A DNA stretch of 64,000 bases from positions 24,977 to 88,976 of the forward strand of contig BJGQ01000007.1 in the NCBI GenBank assembly GCA_014190575.1, read 5' to 3'. Shown piece by piece: positions 36,248 to 45,439 of the stretch. The notes beneath the pieces are model-generated. The model was given only the letters and a program-made list of their open reading frames with translations. It did not search any database and was not told where the DNA came from. Made by a program: the position numbers and the translations under genes. The stretch comes from Bacteroidota bacterium. Its GTDB lineage: Bacteria; Bacteroidota; Bacteroidia; Chitinophagales; UBA10324. Positions within the stretch are counted from its first letter, which is position 1, and the number at the start of each line of letters is the position of its first letter.

Positions 36248-37255
36248 TTATGGTTTGACCAACAAAACATCTTTTAGTTTTTGTGCCAGTATGGATGAAA
36301 AATAAATGGAACCTGTTTTATTCATATGATTGTCGGCAAAGTATTCTATGTTGTTGAAACGATCATCATTGGTAAAGTCGAAGTAGGAAATATGGTGCCT
36401 GAGTACGATTGAATCTATTAATTCATAAACCGGATCATCGCTGTAACGCTTTAATACCGGTGACATGACCAGAACCACTTTTACATTTTTTTGTTCACAT
36501 AGATTAATAATTCCGATCAATGATGCCAATTTATTAGGATCAATGTGGCGGATGCGTTCGCGTGTTTTTAGCAACTCAAATTCATTAATGTATTTCTGTT
36601 TTTCATTTTCAGTAATCGTATTATTCAATGGAAAATAACCGCTTTCAGTTTTTTGTTTTTTAAATATTCCCTTCAGCAAATCGAACCACATTGAATTATA
36701 TCGATATGATTGAGATAGCAATTTTATTTTTTCAATATTGAATGGAAATAATTTGCAAAAAACTGATGTGGTATCTTCATTTCTTGTGCCACGCCAATCG
36801 GCTATTTTCCGTATTTGCGGATAATCGGTGTAATAGGGTAGAAGAACATTTAGCCTGTCATAATGCATTTCTTTATAATACAATTCCTCAGGAAACATTT
36901 CAACCACAATCATTTTCGGCAGGTGATGCGATAATATCATAATAGTAGTTGCATAACTAAAAAACAGCGACTGACCATCTTGCCCCGAATTGTAACATGA
37001 TTTATGCAATGAATCTGAAATTAGCGGCGTATTATAATTGTGTCGCGCTTTTGATGAACCTGTAATAATTACATCAGCATCTGTCTTGGTAAATGAATAA
37101 ATGATCTCTGATTCGGGGCCTGATGTGGCGCTGAAATATAATTTATGCATTAACATACCTATCACCTGATCAAACACAATTAAAAGTGCAAGAAGAATTA
37201 ATCCCCTTTTGAAAAACTTTATTTTAGAATTGGAAATAAATGAATTGGCTGCCAT
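36248..37255 (-). CDS. SGNH-like membrane-anchored protein (cassette 2)
   Basis: 335 residues with one N-terminal membrane anchor (~18-36). The extracytoplasmic part has an SGNH-like block, ITGSSKARHNYN with S67/S68, and a late ADNHMNKTG with D308 and H310. This matches the layout of DltD/AlgJ-type partners of MBOAT proteins. It is more diverged than its counterpart at 6053-7093: GSS replaces GDS and D-N-H-M replaces D-S-H-W. The start codon lies 32 bases inside the end of the acyltransferase gene, so the two are coupled. Acyl transfer is inferred from context. Confidence 0.75.
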   Translation of the reverse strand: MAANSFISNSKIKFFKRGLILLALLIVFDQVIGMLMHKLYFSATSGPESEIIYSFTKTDADVIITGSSKARHNYNTPLISDSLHKSCYNSGQDGQSLFFSYATTIMILSHHLPKMIVVEMFPEELYYKEMHYDRLNVLLPYYTDYPQIRKIADWRGTRNEDTTSVFCKLFPFNIEKIKLLSQSYRYNSMWFDLLKGIFKKQKTESGYFPLNNTITENEKQKYINEFELLKTRERIRHIDPNKLASLIGIINLCEQKNVKVVLVMSPVLKRYSDDPVYELIDSIVLRHHISYFDFTNDDRFNNIEYFADNHMNKTGSIYFSSILAQKLKDVLLVKP

Positions 37256-38663
37256 CGAAAACTCCGGTTAGTAAAATGTAAACTATCACTGAACTGTAAA
37301 AAACATATTTCAATCCCGTTGACTTTGGTTCAGGAAACATTTCACCCTTACTATAATGTTCCTGATAAATTTCAACTATATAAAGAATCACCACACCTAT
37401 CAACGAATAAACAAAGGTGCTGGCATTCCCGATAGCTAATGCACCGGTTCCGAAATTAAATAGTGATTTCAAAATAAACCATGCATCTGGTAAACTGTGC
37501 GCACGGAAAAACAAGAACGGAATAACAACAACAATAAACGATGTTGTTGTATTTAGTATAATATTCCAGCGTTTATTCTGTTTCGATTCAAATCGTTTGT
37601 AAAGCCAGTTAATTTGATTTTTAAAATACAACCTGAAAATTAACTGCCCCCCTAATAAAAGAAAGCAAACAACAAAAGTCCAGGCGGCACCATGCCATAA
37701 ACCAGAAAGAAAAAAAACAATTAGCAAATTAATGGCACCACGGTTTTTTCCTTTCCTGTAGCCACCAAGTGGACGAAACACATAATCCATAAACCACGAT
37801 GTGAGCGAGATGTGCCAACGCTGCCACATTTCACCAATAGATTTCGCTAGATAAGGGCGATTAAAGTTGGTCATCAGTTTAATGCCCATCACCTGCGCTG
37901 CACCAATAGCCATATCACTATATCCCGAAAAATCACAATATATTTGCCATGCAAAAAAGAAAAGTCCGCACCAAAAGGTGAGCGTTTCACCTTCATGCTG
38001 ATATGGGTAATCAAACACATTACTCACATATGTGGCGCAACGGTCAGCTATCACCACTTTTTTAAATAATCCCCACAACATCAATTTCAACCCGGCCACA
38101 ATTCGGGTGTAATCAAACGAGTGATCCTCTTTAAACTGATGCAATAAATTTTGTGGCCGTTCAATTGGACCTGCCACCAATTGCGGATAAAACATCACAT
38201 ACAATGCATAAATCAAAATGTTTTTTTCCGATTTCTGATTACCACGATAAACTTCAATGGTGTAACTCATTGCCTGATAAGTGTGAAAGCTTAATCCAAT
38301 GGGTAGCACCATGTTTAGCAACGGAATATTTGGGTGCCAGCCCATTAAACCTGCAAGCCCTTCAATGTTACCGACAAAAAAATTGTAGTATTTAAAAATC
38401 GCCAGCACTCCTATGTTGGCAATAATGCTCATTACCAGAAACAGTTTTCGCTGCCGCCCCTTTGCATTTTCTATCCACAGCCCTGCGAAATAATCTATTA
38501 CAATCGTAAACAGTAAAATAAGAATGTACGATGGAATAAAAAACATATAAAACACGCAGCTCGCCGCCAGCAACATGTTCCATCGCATATTTTTTGGCAG
38601 CAGGAAGTATAAAAAAGTTACAACCGGAAAAAAAATAAGAAAGGCGAACGAGTTAAACAGCAT
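37224..38663 (-). CDS. MBOAT family O-acyltransferase, AlgI-like (cassette 2)
   Basis: 479 residues and clearly paralogous to the protein at 4659-6047, starting MLFNSF with shared SFHT, YRG and YPQLVAGPIERP motifs. WQRWHISL (H284) and SGLWHGAA (H324) are kept, so it is probably active. Two changes stand out: WFMDY replaces the usual WFRDY, and the second WHG motif is LLLGG. It probably acylates the glycan of this locus, together with the SGNH protein that follows. It is preceded by a 388-base spacer with a run of 17 G. Confidence 0.92.
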   Translation of the reverse strand: MLFNSFAFLIFFPVVTFLYFLLPKNMRWNMLLAASCVFYMFFIPSYILILLFTIVIDYFAGLWIENAKGRQRKLFLVMSIIANIGVLAIFKYYNFFVGNIEGLAGLMGWHPNIPLLNMVLPIGLSFHTYQAMSYTIEVYRGNQKSEKNILIYALYVMFYPQLVAGPIERPQNLLHQFKEDHSFDYTRIVAGLKLMLWGLFKKVVIADRCATYVSNVFDYPYQHEGETLTFWCGLFFFAWQIYCDFSGYSDMAIGAAQVMGIKLMTNFNRPYLAKSIGEMWQRWHISLTSWFMDYVFRPLGGYRKGKNRGAINLLIVFFLSGLWHGAAWTFVVCFLLLGGQLIFRLYFKNQINWLYKRFESKQNKRWNIILNTTTSFIVVVIPFLFFRAHSLPDAWFILKSLFNFGTGALAIGNASTFVYSLIGVVILYIVEIYQEHYSKGEMFPEPKSTGLKYVFYSSVIVYILLTGVFDGSQFIYFQF

Positions 38664-38823
38664 ACCGGGTGGTTACAGACTTTGCGTTGGTGTTTTGCGG
38701 TGGCGAAAATAGTTTTTCGTTTTTCGATATTCGTTTTTACCGCCGTCTATTTCATTATTTTAATGCAATTTATTTTCTACATCCGCTGTCATGCATACTT
38801 AGGAAGCAGCTATCGATTATTTT

Positions 38824-38840
38824 GGGGGGGGGGGGGGGGG
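38824..38840. repeat. Homopolymer run of 17 G
   Basis: Seventeen consecutive G on the plus strand in an AT-rich genome, about 160 bases before the start codon of the cassette-2 acyltransferase (a C tract on its coding strand). It lies in the only gene-free stretch over 300 bases in the window (38664-39051). That stretch otherwise holds repeat D1 and a small CCGAAA/TTTCGG hairpin near 38962. No convincing promoter or gene is seen in it. Confidence 0.9.
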
Positions 38841-38909
38841 AATACAGACTTCGCTGGTTTGTCAGCGGTGGTTAGTTAGAACGCGGGTTTGTCTTTGCTG
38901 CATCTGCCT
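38840..38909 (+). repeat. Imperfect inverted repeat D1
   Basis: It aligns without gaps to the reverse complement of 40876-40945. The identical blocks GAATACA, GCTGGTTTGT, ACGCGGGTTTGT and CTGCATCTGCCT are separated by 6, 18 and 5 bases in both copies. By hand count about 51 of 70 bases match. The pair encloses the GT-C-like gene. Confidence 0.8.
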
Positions 38910-39051
38910 TACGGCATTTGGATTTGCATTATTAAGTTTAAAAAAATCTTATTACTCCTAACCGAAACTTTCGGCGCATAATGACAATCAACGAGGCGGA
39001 AAAACCCACAGACCTACAGTGGTGCCATCAGAACAAGTAAGAATATTTTTT

Positions 39052-40707
39052 TCAATCAGTTGCTACATTATGATTTAAGCGAGGTAAAAACTGAATCGTT
39101 GTGGTATCTAATTCGGTGAGTGATTTTACAACTGAAAATTTAATTCCGTTCTCCCTAAATCTTGCCCGGTTCGATTCATATCGTCCGAAATAAACACGAA
39201 CAACTTTATTTTTGATTGATAGTTCTTTTAACGATTTGCCCAACTCATCAGAGTATGTACGCTGACGGGTGTAATAGAAATTTCCAACTGCAAAATCATT
39301 TATAAGAAGTATGGAAAAACAAACTATGGAAAGATATTTTGCAATAGGTTTTTTAATCAAGCTTAATGAAATCAGAATAAAAACAACTACTAAATAAAAC
39401 TGTGGAGCATATCTCGAAAGCCAGCCAACTTCACTAAGAAAAACAGAGGCTATTATAAATACTATAACAATCAGAAGTGACGAGAAAATCTTTTTATCGC
39501 CTCGATAAATAAATTGCATAGCGAAAACAGAAAGTAAAAACACCAATGAGAAAAATGGTCCAAAACCCTCCATGTCAGCATCAGCCCGAGCATAGTTTAA
39601 TAACTCATCATCAGAAAAAGTACCAGGTATTTTTAAAACATTATCATTCGGTGTTCTGCTCCAAATACCTTTTGAAAAAGTGGAAGCAAATGATTTTTCT
39701 ACGCGATTCATATTTTTAAATGAAACCGGAGCAATGGAATTTTCAATACTCAGATTAATATCATCCTGCGATTTATCTGCAATTGGATAAATAGGATTAT
39801 TGTGATAAATGGTATTGGTGATGTATGGAGAAAATCCAATTACGGCAATTCCAAAAACAAATCCTGAAACAGTTGTTATCAAGATTTTTTTAATAGCCGA
39901 ATAATTCTTGTGATAAAAAAACAAAATAACTGCACCTGCCAATAAAATAAAATCATAAAACGGCATTGTGAATTTAAGATTAACCGAAACAGAAATAAGT
40001 ACAGCCAAAAGAATAGTGTAAATATTGTTTGAAGAATAAAACAACAAACCACTCAACACAATAATAGTAGTTAGGGCCATAGCCACCTGACCATCAACAT
40101 AATTACTGGTACTTTGATAAATCCATACAGGGTTCGTAACAGTTAATAGCCCAATAAAAAACGAAAGGAGAAAATTAAATTTCAAATACTGGTGCAGCAA
40201 AACAAAACAAAATCCAAATGCAATGATGAACCACAAATAATTAAAAACTTTAATGCCTTCAATTTTTCCTGTTAATGCGTACAATGAAAATGAAGCAAAC
40301 CATGCACCGCGCGGATAGTGATTGATAAAAATATTATCCACTTTTAAAGAATTGTTTAATGTTTCATAAAATGGATTCCAACCCTCACTCATTTTAATAA
40401 TTGCTTCAAGATGATATGCCTGTCCATCCCACGAAACATCATAAAAACTTAATGCAATTTTGTTAAACAACACAAATAATAGGAGGGAAGTACCAATTGC
40501 GAAAACAAAATTTTTATTGGATACTTCTAAATATCGTTTGCACAAAATCCATGATGTAATAAAGGCAAGCATAAAAGAAACCGGAAATACAATTGTAAAA
40601 CCCGAAATATTTAATGCAAAAAAAATAGTGGTAAAACCAATGCAATAAAAAACAAGAAACAACAATAAACATGATACCGAAAAAATAATTTGATTAATCG
40701 TTCGCAT
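39052..40707 (-). CDS. Polytopic membrane protein, GT-C glycosyltransferase-like (cassette 2)
   Basis: 551 residues with about a dozen membrane helices. It is paralogous over its full length to the protein at 2893-4566. Shared blocks include YDVSWDGQAYH (D90, D94), INHYPRG, SNYVDGQ, NPIYP, SFKNMNR, GFGPFFSL, RYAPQFY and YFGRYESNRARFRE. The first-loop aspartates suggest a GT-C-type transferase using a lipid-linked donor, but no family name can be given. It is the promoter-proximal gene of the minus-strand polysaccharide locus and is flanked by inverted repeats D1 and D2. Confidence 0.8.
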   Translation of the reverse strand: MRTINQIIFSVSCLLLFLVFYCIGFTTIFFALNISGFTIVFPVSFMLAFITSWILCKRYLEVSNKNFVFAIGTSLLLFVLFNKIALSFYDVSWDGQAYHLEAIIKMSEGWNPFYETLNNSLKVDNIFINHYPRGAWFASFSLYALTGKIEGIKVFNYLWFIIAFGFCFVLLHQYLKFNFLLSFFIGLLTVTNPVWIYQSTSNYVDGQVAMALTTIIVLSGLLFYSSNNIYTILLAVLISVSVNLKFTMPFYDFILLAGAVILFFYHKNYSAIKKILITTVSGFVFGIAVIGFSPYITNTIYHNNPIYPIADKSQDDINLSIENSIAPVSFKNMNRVEKSFASTFSKGIWSRTPNDNVLKIPGTFSDDELLNYARADADMEGFGPFFSLVFLLSVFAMQFIYRGDKKIFSSLLIVIVFIIASVFLSEVGWLSRYAPQFYLVVVFILISLSLIKKPIAKYLSIVCFSILLINDFAVGNFYYTRQRTYSDELGKSLKELSIKNKVVRVYFGRYESNRARFRENGIKFSVVKSLTELDTTTIQFLPRLNHNVATD

Positions 40708-40875
40708 GAGCTAAAACTAAAGTGTCATAATTTTAAAAAAATAAATTCTATTAATAGATATTTTATTATCCCACGAATATAAACTGATATTAATTTGTTC
40801 CCCTGCTCGGAAGGTTTGTAACCATGCTGCGAAATAACTTAACAAAATTGATATTACGCAAAACATACTACGGCC

Positions 40876-40945
40876 AGGCAGATGCAGTTACAACAAACCC
40901 GCGTTTGGACAAACCCGCAAATACAAACCAGCCCCATTTGTATTC
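40876..40945 (-). repeat. Imperfect inverted repeat D2
   Basis: Partner of D1, on the minus strand, in the 291-base gap between the GT-C-like gene and uvrC. It contains ACAAACCCGC twice (period 16). Where D1 has 17 G, D2 has GGGGAAAAG read in the same sense, both after a T run. The rest of the gap holds nothing I recognise. Confidence 0.8.
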
Positions 40946-40998
40946 TTTTCCCCAAAAAAATTATTAATTGCTTATGATATTTTTGTTGCCGCCCCGCA

Positions 40999-42807
40999 AT
41001 GACCGACGAAGACTACAAACTACTACTGCCCACACTACCCACCGAACCGGGAGTGTATAAATTTCGCGATGGCGAGGGCAAACTCATATATGTTGGCAAG
41101 GCAAAAAACCTTAAAAAGCGAGTTAGTTCTTACTTCAACCGCGAACACGAAGCCAACAAAACCACCGTGATGGTCAAGACGGCAGCATCACTCGAGTTCA
41201 CCATTGTCAATACCGAACAAGATGCATTGCTGCTCGAGAATAATTTGATTAAAGCATTTCTGCCACGCTACAATGTATTGCTGAAAGATGGGAAAAGCTA
41301 TCCGTTCATATGTATTAAAAAGGAAAACTTTCCTCGCATATTCATGACTCGTAAAGTCATAAAAGATGGCTCCGAATATTTTGGTCCTTATACTTCAATG
41401 GGTCGTGTGAATGTGCTGCTCGATACAATAAAAATGTTGTTTCAGTTGCGCACTTGTTCGCTAAATCTGATTTCTAAAAGCATTGAACATAAAAAATTTA
41501 AAGTCTGCCTCGAATACCACATTGGCAATTGCAAAGGACCTTGCGAAAGTTTGCAAACCGAAGACGATTACAATCAAAGCATACAACAAATCCGCAATCT
41601 TTTAAAAGGGCACCTGCGGCCGGTCAATGATTTTTTAAATGATGAAATGAAAGTGCTTTCAGAAAGTTATGAATTTGAAAAAGCCAACCTTATAAAACAA
41701 AAACTCGATTTACTGAAAAACTATCAAAGCAATAGCACGGTAGTGAATACTGATATTAATAATGTGGATGTATTCGCATTTGTTGAAGACTATACCACTG
41801 CTTTTGTAAACTACATGAAAGTGGTAAATGGTTCGGTGATTCAAACCAAGACCATTGAACTGCACAAAAAAATAGAAGAAGAAAAAGAAGATTTACTGCA
41901 ATTAGCCATAACAGAATTGCGAGAACAATTTATAAGTGAATCCGATGAAATCATTGTGCCGTTTATAATTCCTTCGCCATCAGAAAAAATAAAAATCACC
42001 GTACCGCAAATCGGCGATAAGAAAAAATTATTAGAACTGGCTGAGAAAAATGTTGCCTATTATAAATTGAATCTGGCTCTGAATTCAACGGGTAAAACCA
42101 CTCCATCGGAACGAATTTTAAAACAACTTAAAGAAGATTTCAGGCTTAAAGAAATGCCGGTGCACATCGAGTGTTTTGATAATTCAAATTTTCAGGGAAG
42201 TTTTCCAGTTGCATCAATGGTGGTTTTTAAAAATGCAAAGGCGGCAAAAAAGGATTATCGACATTTCAATATTAAAACGGTTGAGGGGCCAGATGATTTT
42301 GCCTCAATGGAAGAAATTGTTTATCGCCGGTATAAAAGAATGACAGAAGAAAATCAATCGCTTCCGCAATTAGTAATTATTGATGGAGGAAAAGGACAGT
42401 TAAGTGCTGCAGTTACAAGTATTGATAAATTAGGATTGAAAGGGAAAATGGCGGTGTGCGGTATTGCTAAGCGATTGGAAGAAATTTATTTTCCTGATGA
42501 TACATTGCCGCTTTATATCAATAAAAAATCAGAAAGTTTAAAACTCATTCAACAAATACGAAATGAGGCACATCGTTTTGCAATCACATTCCATCGAAAT
42601 AAAAGAAGTAAGGATGCTATAAAAACTGAATTAAATGAAATTCCAGGAATAGGAAAAGCAACTGCTGAAAAATTGCTTAAATACTTTCATTCAATTGAAA
42701 AAGTAAAAAATGCAAAGGCAAATGAAATAATTGGACTGATTGGAAAATCCAGAGGCGAAAAAGTGATCGCACATTTTCAATTACAAAATGAAATAGTAAT
42801 GGAATAA
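40999..42807 (+). CDS. uvrC: Excinuclease ABC subunit C
   Basis: 602 residues, the usual length. The N-terminal GIY-YIG nuclease domain (~12-95) contains GVYKFRDGEGKLIYVGKAK. A cysteine cluster (CSLN, CLEYHIGNCKGPC) follows, then the UVR motif near 200-235, the RNase H-like second nuclease with HIECFDNSNFQG and VIIDGGKGQL, and a C-terminal helix-hairpin-helix (IPGIGKATAEKLL). It makes both incisions around damaged DNA with UvrA/UvrB. It diverges from the polysaccharide locus and has a terminator. Confidence 0.98.
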   Translation: MTDEDYKLLLPTLPTEPGVYKFRDGEGKLIYVGKAKNLKKRVSSYFNREHEANKTTVMVKTAASLEFTIVNTEQDALLLENNLIKAFLPRYNVLLKDGKSYPFICIKKENFPRIFMTRKVIKDGSEYFGPYTSMGRVNVLLDTIKMLFQLRTCSLNLISKSIEHKKFKVCLEYHIGNCKGPCESLQTEDDYNQSIQQIRNLLKGHLRPVNDFLNDEMKVLSESYEFEKANLIKQKLDLLKNYQSNSTVVNTDINNVDVFAFVEDYTTAFVNYMKVVNGSVIQTKTIELHKKIEEEKEDLLQLAITELREQFISESDEIIVPFIIPSPSEKIKITVPQIGDKKKLLELAEKNVAYYKLNLALNSTGKTTPSERILKQLKEDFRLKEMPVHIECFDNSNFQGSFPVASMVVFKNAKAAKKDYRHFNIKTVEGPDDFASMEEIVYRRYKRMTEENQSLPQLVIIDGGKGQLSAAVTSIDKLGLKGKMAVCGIAKRLEEIYFPDDTLPLYINKKSESLKLIQQIRNEAHRFAITFHRNKRSKDAIKTELNEIPGIGKATAEKLLKYFHSIEKVKNAKANEIIGLIGKSRGEKVIAHFQLQNEIVME

Positions 42808-42811
42808 AAAC

Positions 42812-42843
42812 AAAAGAGCCCCGAAAATGTTCGAAGCTCTTTT
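42812..42843. terminator. Terminator between uvrC and gldN
   Basis: A stem AAAAGAGC / GCTCTTTT with an inner CGAA/TTCG pair. It lies between the convergent uvrC and gldN stops and can act on both strands. Confidence 0.85.
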
Positions 42844-42865
42844 AAACCATTTATAAGTTTTAAAT

Positions 42866-43696
42866 TTACAATGACCAAAGGTCATGTTCCCATTCAAACA
42901 TTTCCTGTTTTATTTTTTCCGCTTCCATCAAAGCATCAACGCCTTGCTTATAATCTTGAATTTTCCGATCAAGAACATTTGATTCTTTAATTATATAACT
43001 TCCAAACAAACGACCTTCAAAAATATCGTCCCAACTAAACCGAATTGCGTCATTCTTTGGATTAAAAACATCCTGTTTAACCAATATTTTTCTAAAATCA
43101 GGATAATAAACCCAATACAAAGCTAATTCTCCAGCATCCGGGTCAGTATAAATTGGGGCAATTCCTAAAATTCGAACTTGAAGAGTAGATGTTTCTTTAT
43201 CAAAAAACCAATCTTCTTTTACTCTGAATTTTTTAACTGAGTTCGGGTCAAATTCATTTGTGACAATTGTATCATGTGTATAGTTACCATCAATATCATA
43301 GAGAGCAATGGTATCAATACTACCGGTTTTCTTTAAAAAAGCTTCAGGTGTTAATGGTATTTTAAAATATTCATCATCATAAACAACTGAACCTTCCTTA
43401 ATTGCATCATTAAATATGGTTATTAATGGCTTCATATCCTTCCAATCAATACCTTCATATTTAAATGGTAAATTTATTTTTTCCCTTGAATCAATTACTC
43501 GCCAAATTCTCTTTTCCATAAAAACATCTGATTCACGAATATGATCATAAGGAATAATTTCTCTTTCGGAAGGAGAAAAACGGTCATAAATTCGATCACG
43601 AGGCGCTTGTTCTTCCGTCGTTCCCTGTGCAATTGACGAATTGCAAAAAGTTAAACCTAAAGTCAAAACAATTAATAACGAAGTTATTTTTTTCAT
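42866..43696 (-). CDS. gldN: Type IX secretion/gliding protein GldN (PorN)
   Basis: 276 residues. The signal peptide ends near NSSIA. The mature protein has GldN blocks: DRIYDRFSPSEREIIPYDHI, EKRIWRVIDSREKINLPF, ALYDIDGNY and LGIAPIYTD. It is periplasmic and forms the outer-membrane-associated ring with GldK. Last gene of gldKLMN, 30 bases after gldM. Confidence 0.95.
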   Translation of the reverse strand: MKKITSLLIVLTLGLTFCNSSIAQGTTEEQAPRDRIYDRFSPSEREIIPYDHIRESDVFMEKRIWRVIDSREKINLPFKYEGIDWKDMKPLITIFNDAIKEGSVVYDDEYFKIPLTPEAFLKKTGSIDTIALYDIDGNYTHDTIVTNEFDPNSVKKFRVKEDWFFDKETSTLQVRILGIAPIYTDPDAGELALYWVYYPDFRKILVKQDVFNPKNDAIRFSWDDIFEGRLFGSYIIKESNVLDRKIQDYKQGVDALMEAEKIKQEMFEWEHDLWSL

Positions 43697-43726
43697 GATA
43701 GAAATTATTTAATGAAAATTTAAAAA

Positions 43727-45394
43727 CTAACGAATTTCAATCGGAATACTGTTGATTGAACGAACAGTTCCATCAGGGCCTTTTGCACGAACTTTTCTGA
43801 AAATGAATTGATCTCCTGGTTTACATGTCTTCAAATAATCCGCAACTGCACCATTAAATTTAGCTCCGGTCATTGGAGCAATTTTAGCATCCTGTCTTTT
43901 TGCTATGTAAACACATTCGTAAGATACTACATCAAATCTAACGCCTTCGAAATAAAAGTCTTTTAAAACCGCCCCTATTCCTTGAACTACTCGAATTTCT
44001 CCGGTTTTCATATCACCTTCTGATTTTCCACCTATTTGCGCAACCGGATCTGGAATTCTTTTTATAACAAATTCAGAAGCTCCAACTTGAGTTGTTTTAT
44101 CCTGATCTTTTACTGTAACAGTAATTTTTACTTTCGAATTTACCATACTGGCCGGCATGTTTGCAACATACTTTCCTTTGCTTCCTGTAAATGATCCTGC
44201 GGATGCAGATGCAGTTAATTTATCCGCAGAAAATCCTGGAACTGAAATTGAAAAAGGATTTGGAATACCTGCATATATCAAATTCAGGTTATCGGGAGCA
44301 ATGACACAAGATCCTTTTGCCGTAGTATAAGCAGCTTCAAAAGGATAGTAAAGTGGGGAACCATCGGGTCCTGTAATCATTACAGCCCCTGAATATTTTT
44401 GTTCTCCTTCGCCACTTGCCATTGTCTTGTATTTACCCATTCCATTCTCAATTAATTCCAATTTATTTCCACCGCCATTTACTGGGTTAACTTTAGTTTC
44501 CTTATAAGCCGCATCTGGACCATCACCTTCTTTAACGGCATTGCTGTTTAAAGCGCCAATTAAAATTGTAGGATCAGATGTAGAATTATAAGCAGCTACA
44601 AAAATATCAGCTTTATATTCTTGACCTGACATAATGTAGCTTGAAGGAGCTATAACTTTAGCAACCATTCTATCTACCTTAATATCTAAAGCATTAATCT
44701 GGCTCAGCAAATAGTCAATAACCTGGGCTTCAGAATTTTTTGCATCGTTCTGAAATTTATTTAAAAGTGTAAGACATGCAATAGTAGGAACCATATGAAA
44801 ATTTGCCTCTTCCCATGTTTTAGTTTCTCCTTCCTGCCCTTTGATATTTTCCATAATATTTAATGGCATCTGGCTTTCAAAATTCTTTTTATCCTCAGGT
44901 TTATCAATTAACGCAAGAAGTTTTGCTCTTGTATCAACAATTGCCTTTTTTAATATATCAGCCTTTTTACCTTCTTCCAACATAAGTCGTGTAGAAACAT
45001 CCAAATTTTTATCATCACTTAAATGACCTAATTCTGGTTTCCAACCCTTCATTTGCTTCTGTTCATTTTTATCAATCCATCCTCCGCTTCCTTCAACTAC
45101 CTCATCCATGATACCACTAATCATTGAACATAATTCATCTACATACTTTTTTGCTAAAGCCGCCTTATTATAAAATGGTTCAGCCTTCGCCTTTTGAATC
45201 TCTAGTTGATCTTTAAAGAACTTCATTGATTTGTCGTTCTTTGAATTTACAGAAATGTTAGAATTGTTAATACCCTGATTTACAACATGAAAGGCATTTA
45301 GAATTTCTGCTGACACATTCATAGCAAGAAGAGCAGTCAACACAAGATACATCATGTTGATCATCATCTGCCGGGGTTCCTTTGGAATTGACAT
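43727..45394 (-). CDS. gldM: Type IX secretion/gliding motor protein GldM (PorM)
   Basis: 555 residues. One N-terminal transmembrane helix lies in PRQMMINMMYLVLTALLAMN. A long periplasmic shaft follows with a helical first domain and beta-sandwich domains (YYPFEAAYTTAKGS, LNLIYAGIPNPFSISVPG). With GldL it forms the proton-driven motor in the inner membrane and reaches towards the GldK/GldN ring. It starts 45 bases after gldL. Confidence 0.96.
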   Translation of the reverse strand: MSIPKEPRQMMINMMYLVLTALLAMNVSAEILNAFHVVNQGINNSNISVNSKNDKSMKFFKDQLEIQKAKAEPFYNKAALAKKYVDELCSMISGIMDEVVEGSGGWIDKNEQKQMKGWKPELGHLSDDKNLDVSTRLMLEEGKKADILKKAIVDTRAKLLALIDKPEDKKNFESQMPLNIMENIKGQEGETKTWEEANFHMVPTIACLTLLNKFQNDAKNSEAQVIDYLLSQINALDIKVDRMVAKVIAPSSYIMSGQEYKADIFVAAYNSTSDPTILIGALNSNAVKEGDGPDAAYKETKVNPVNGGGNKLELIENGMGKYKTMASGEGEQKYSGAVMITGPDGSPLYYPFEAAYTTAKGSCVIAPDNLNLIYAGIPNPFSISVPGFSADKLTASASAGSFTGSKGKYVANMPASMVNSKVKITVTVKDQDKTTQVGASEFVIKRIPDPVAQIGGKSEGDMKTGEIRVVQGIGAVLKDFYFEGVRFDVVSYECVYIAKRQDAKIAPMTGAKFNGAVADYLKTCKPGDQFIFRKVRAKGPDGTVRSINSIPIEIR

Positions 45395-45439
45395 TATTTA
45401 TGTTTGTGTTTTTTTATTAGAAATGAATTGCTAAAAAAT

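Noticed and set aside
38669..38879. Short plus-strand reading frames across the G run
   Set aside because: Two overlapping frames arise only because the homopolymer encodes poly-Gly; they lack homology-like features or a plausible start context.
38820..40960. Transposon bounded by D1 and D2
   Set aside because: No transposase lies between the repeats, target duplications cannot be seen, and the repeats are only about three-quarters identical; kept as a finding on inverted repeats but not called a mobile element.
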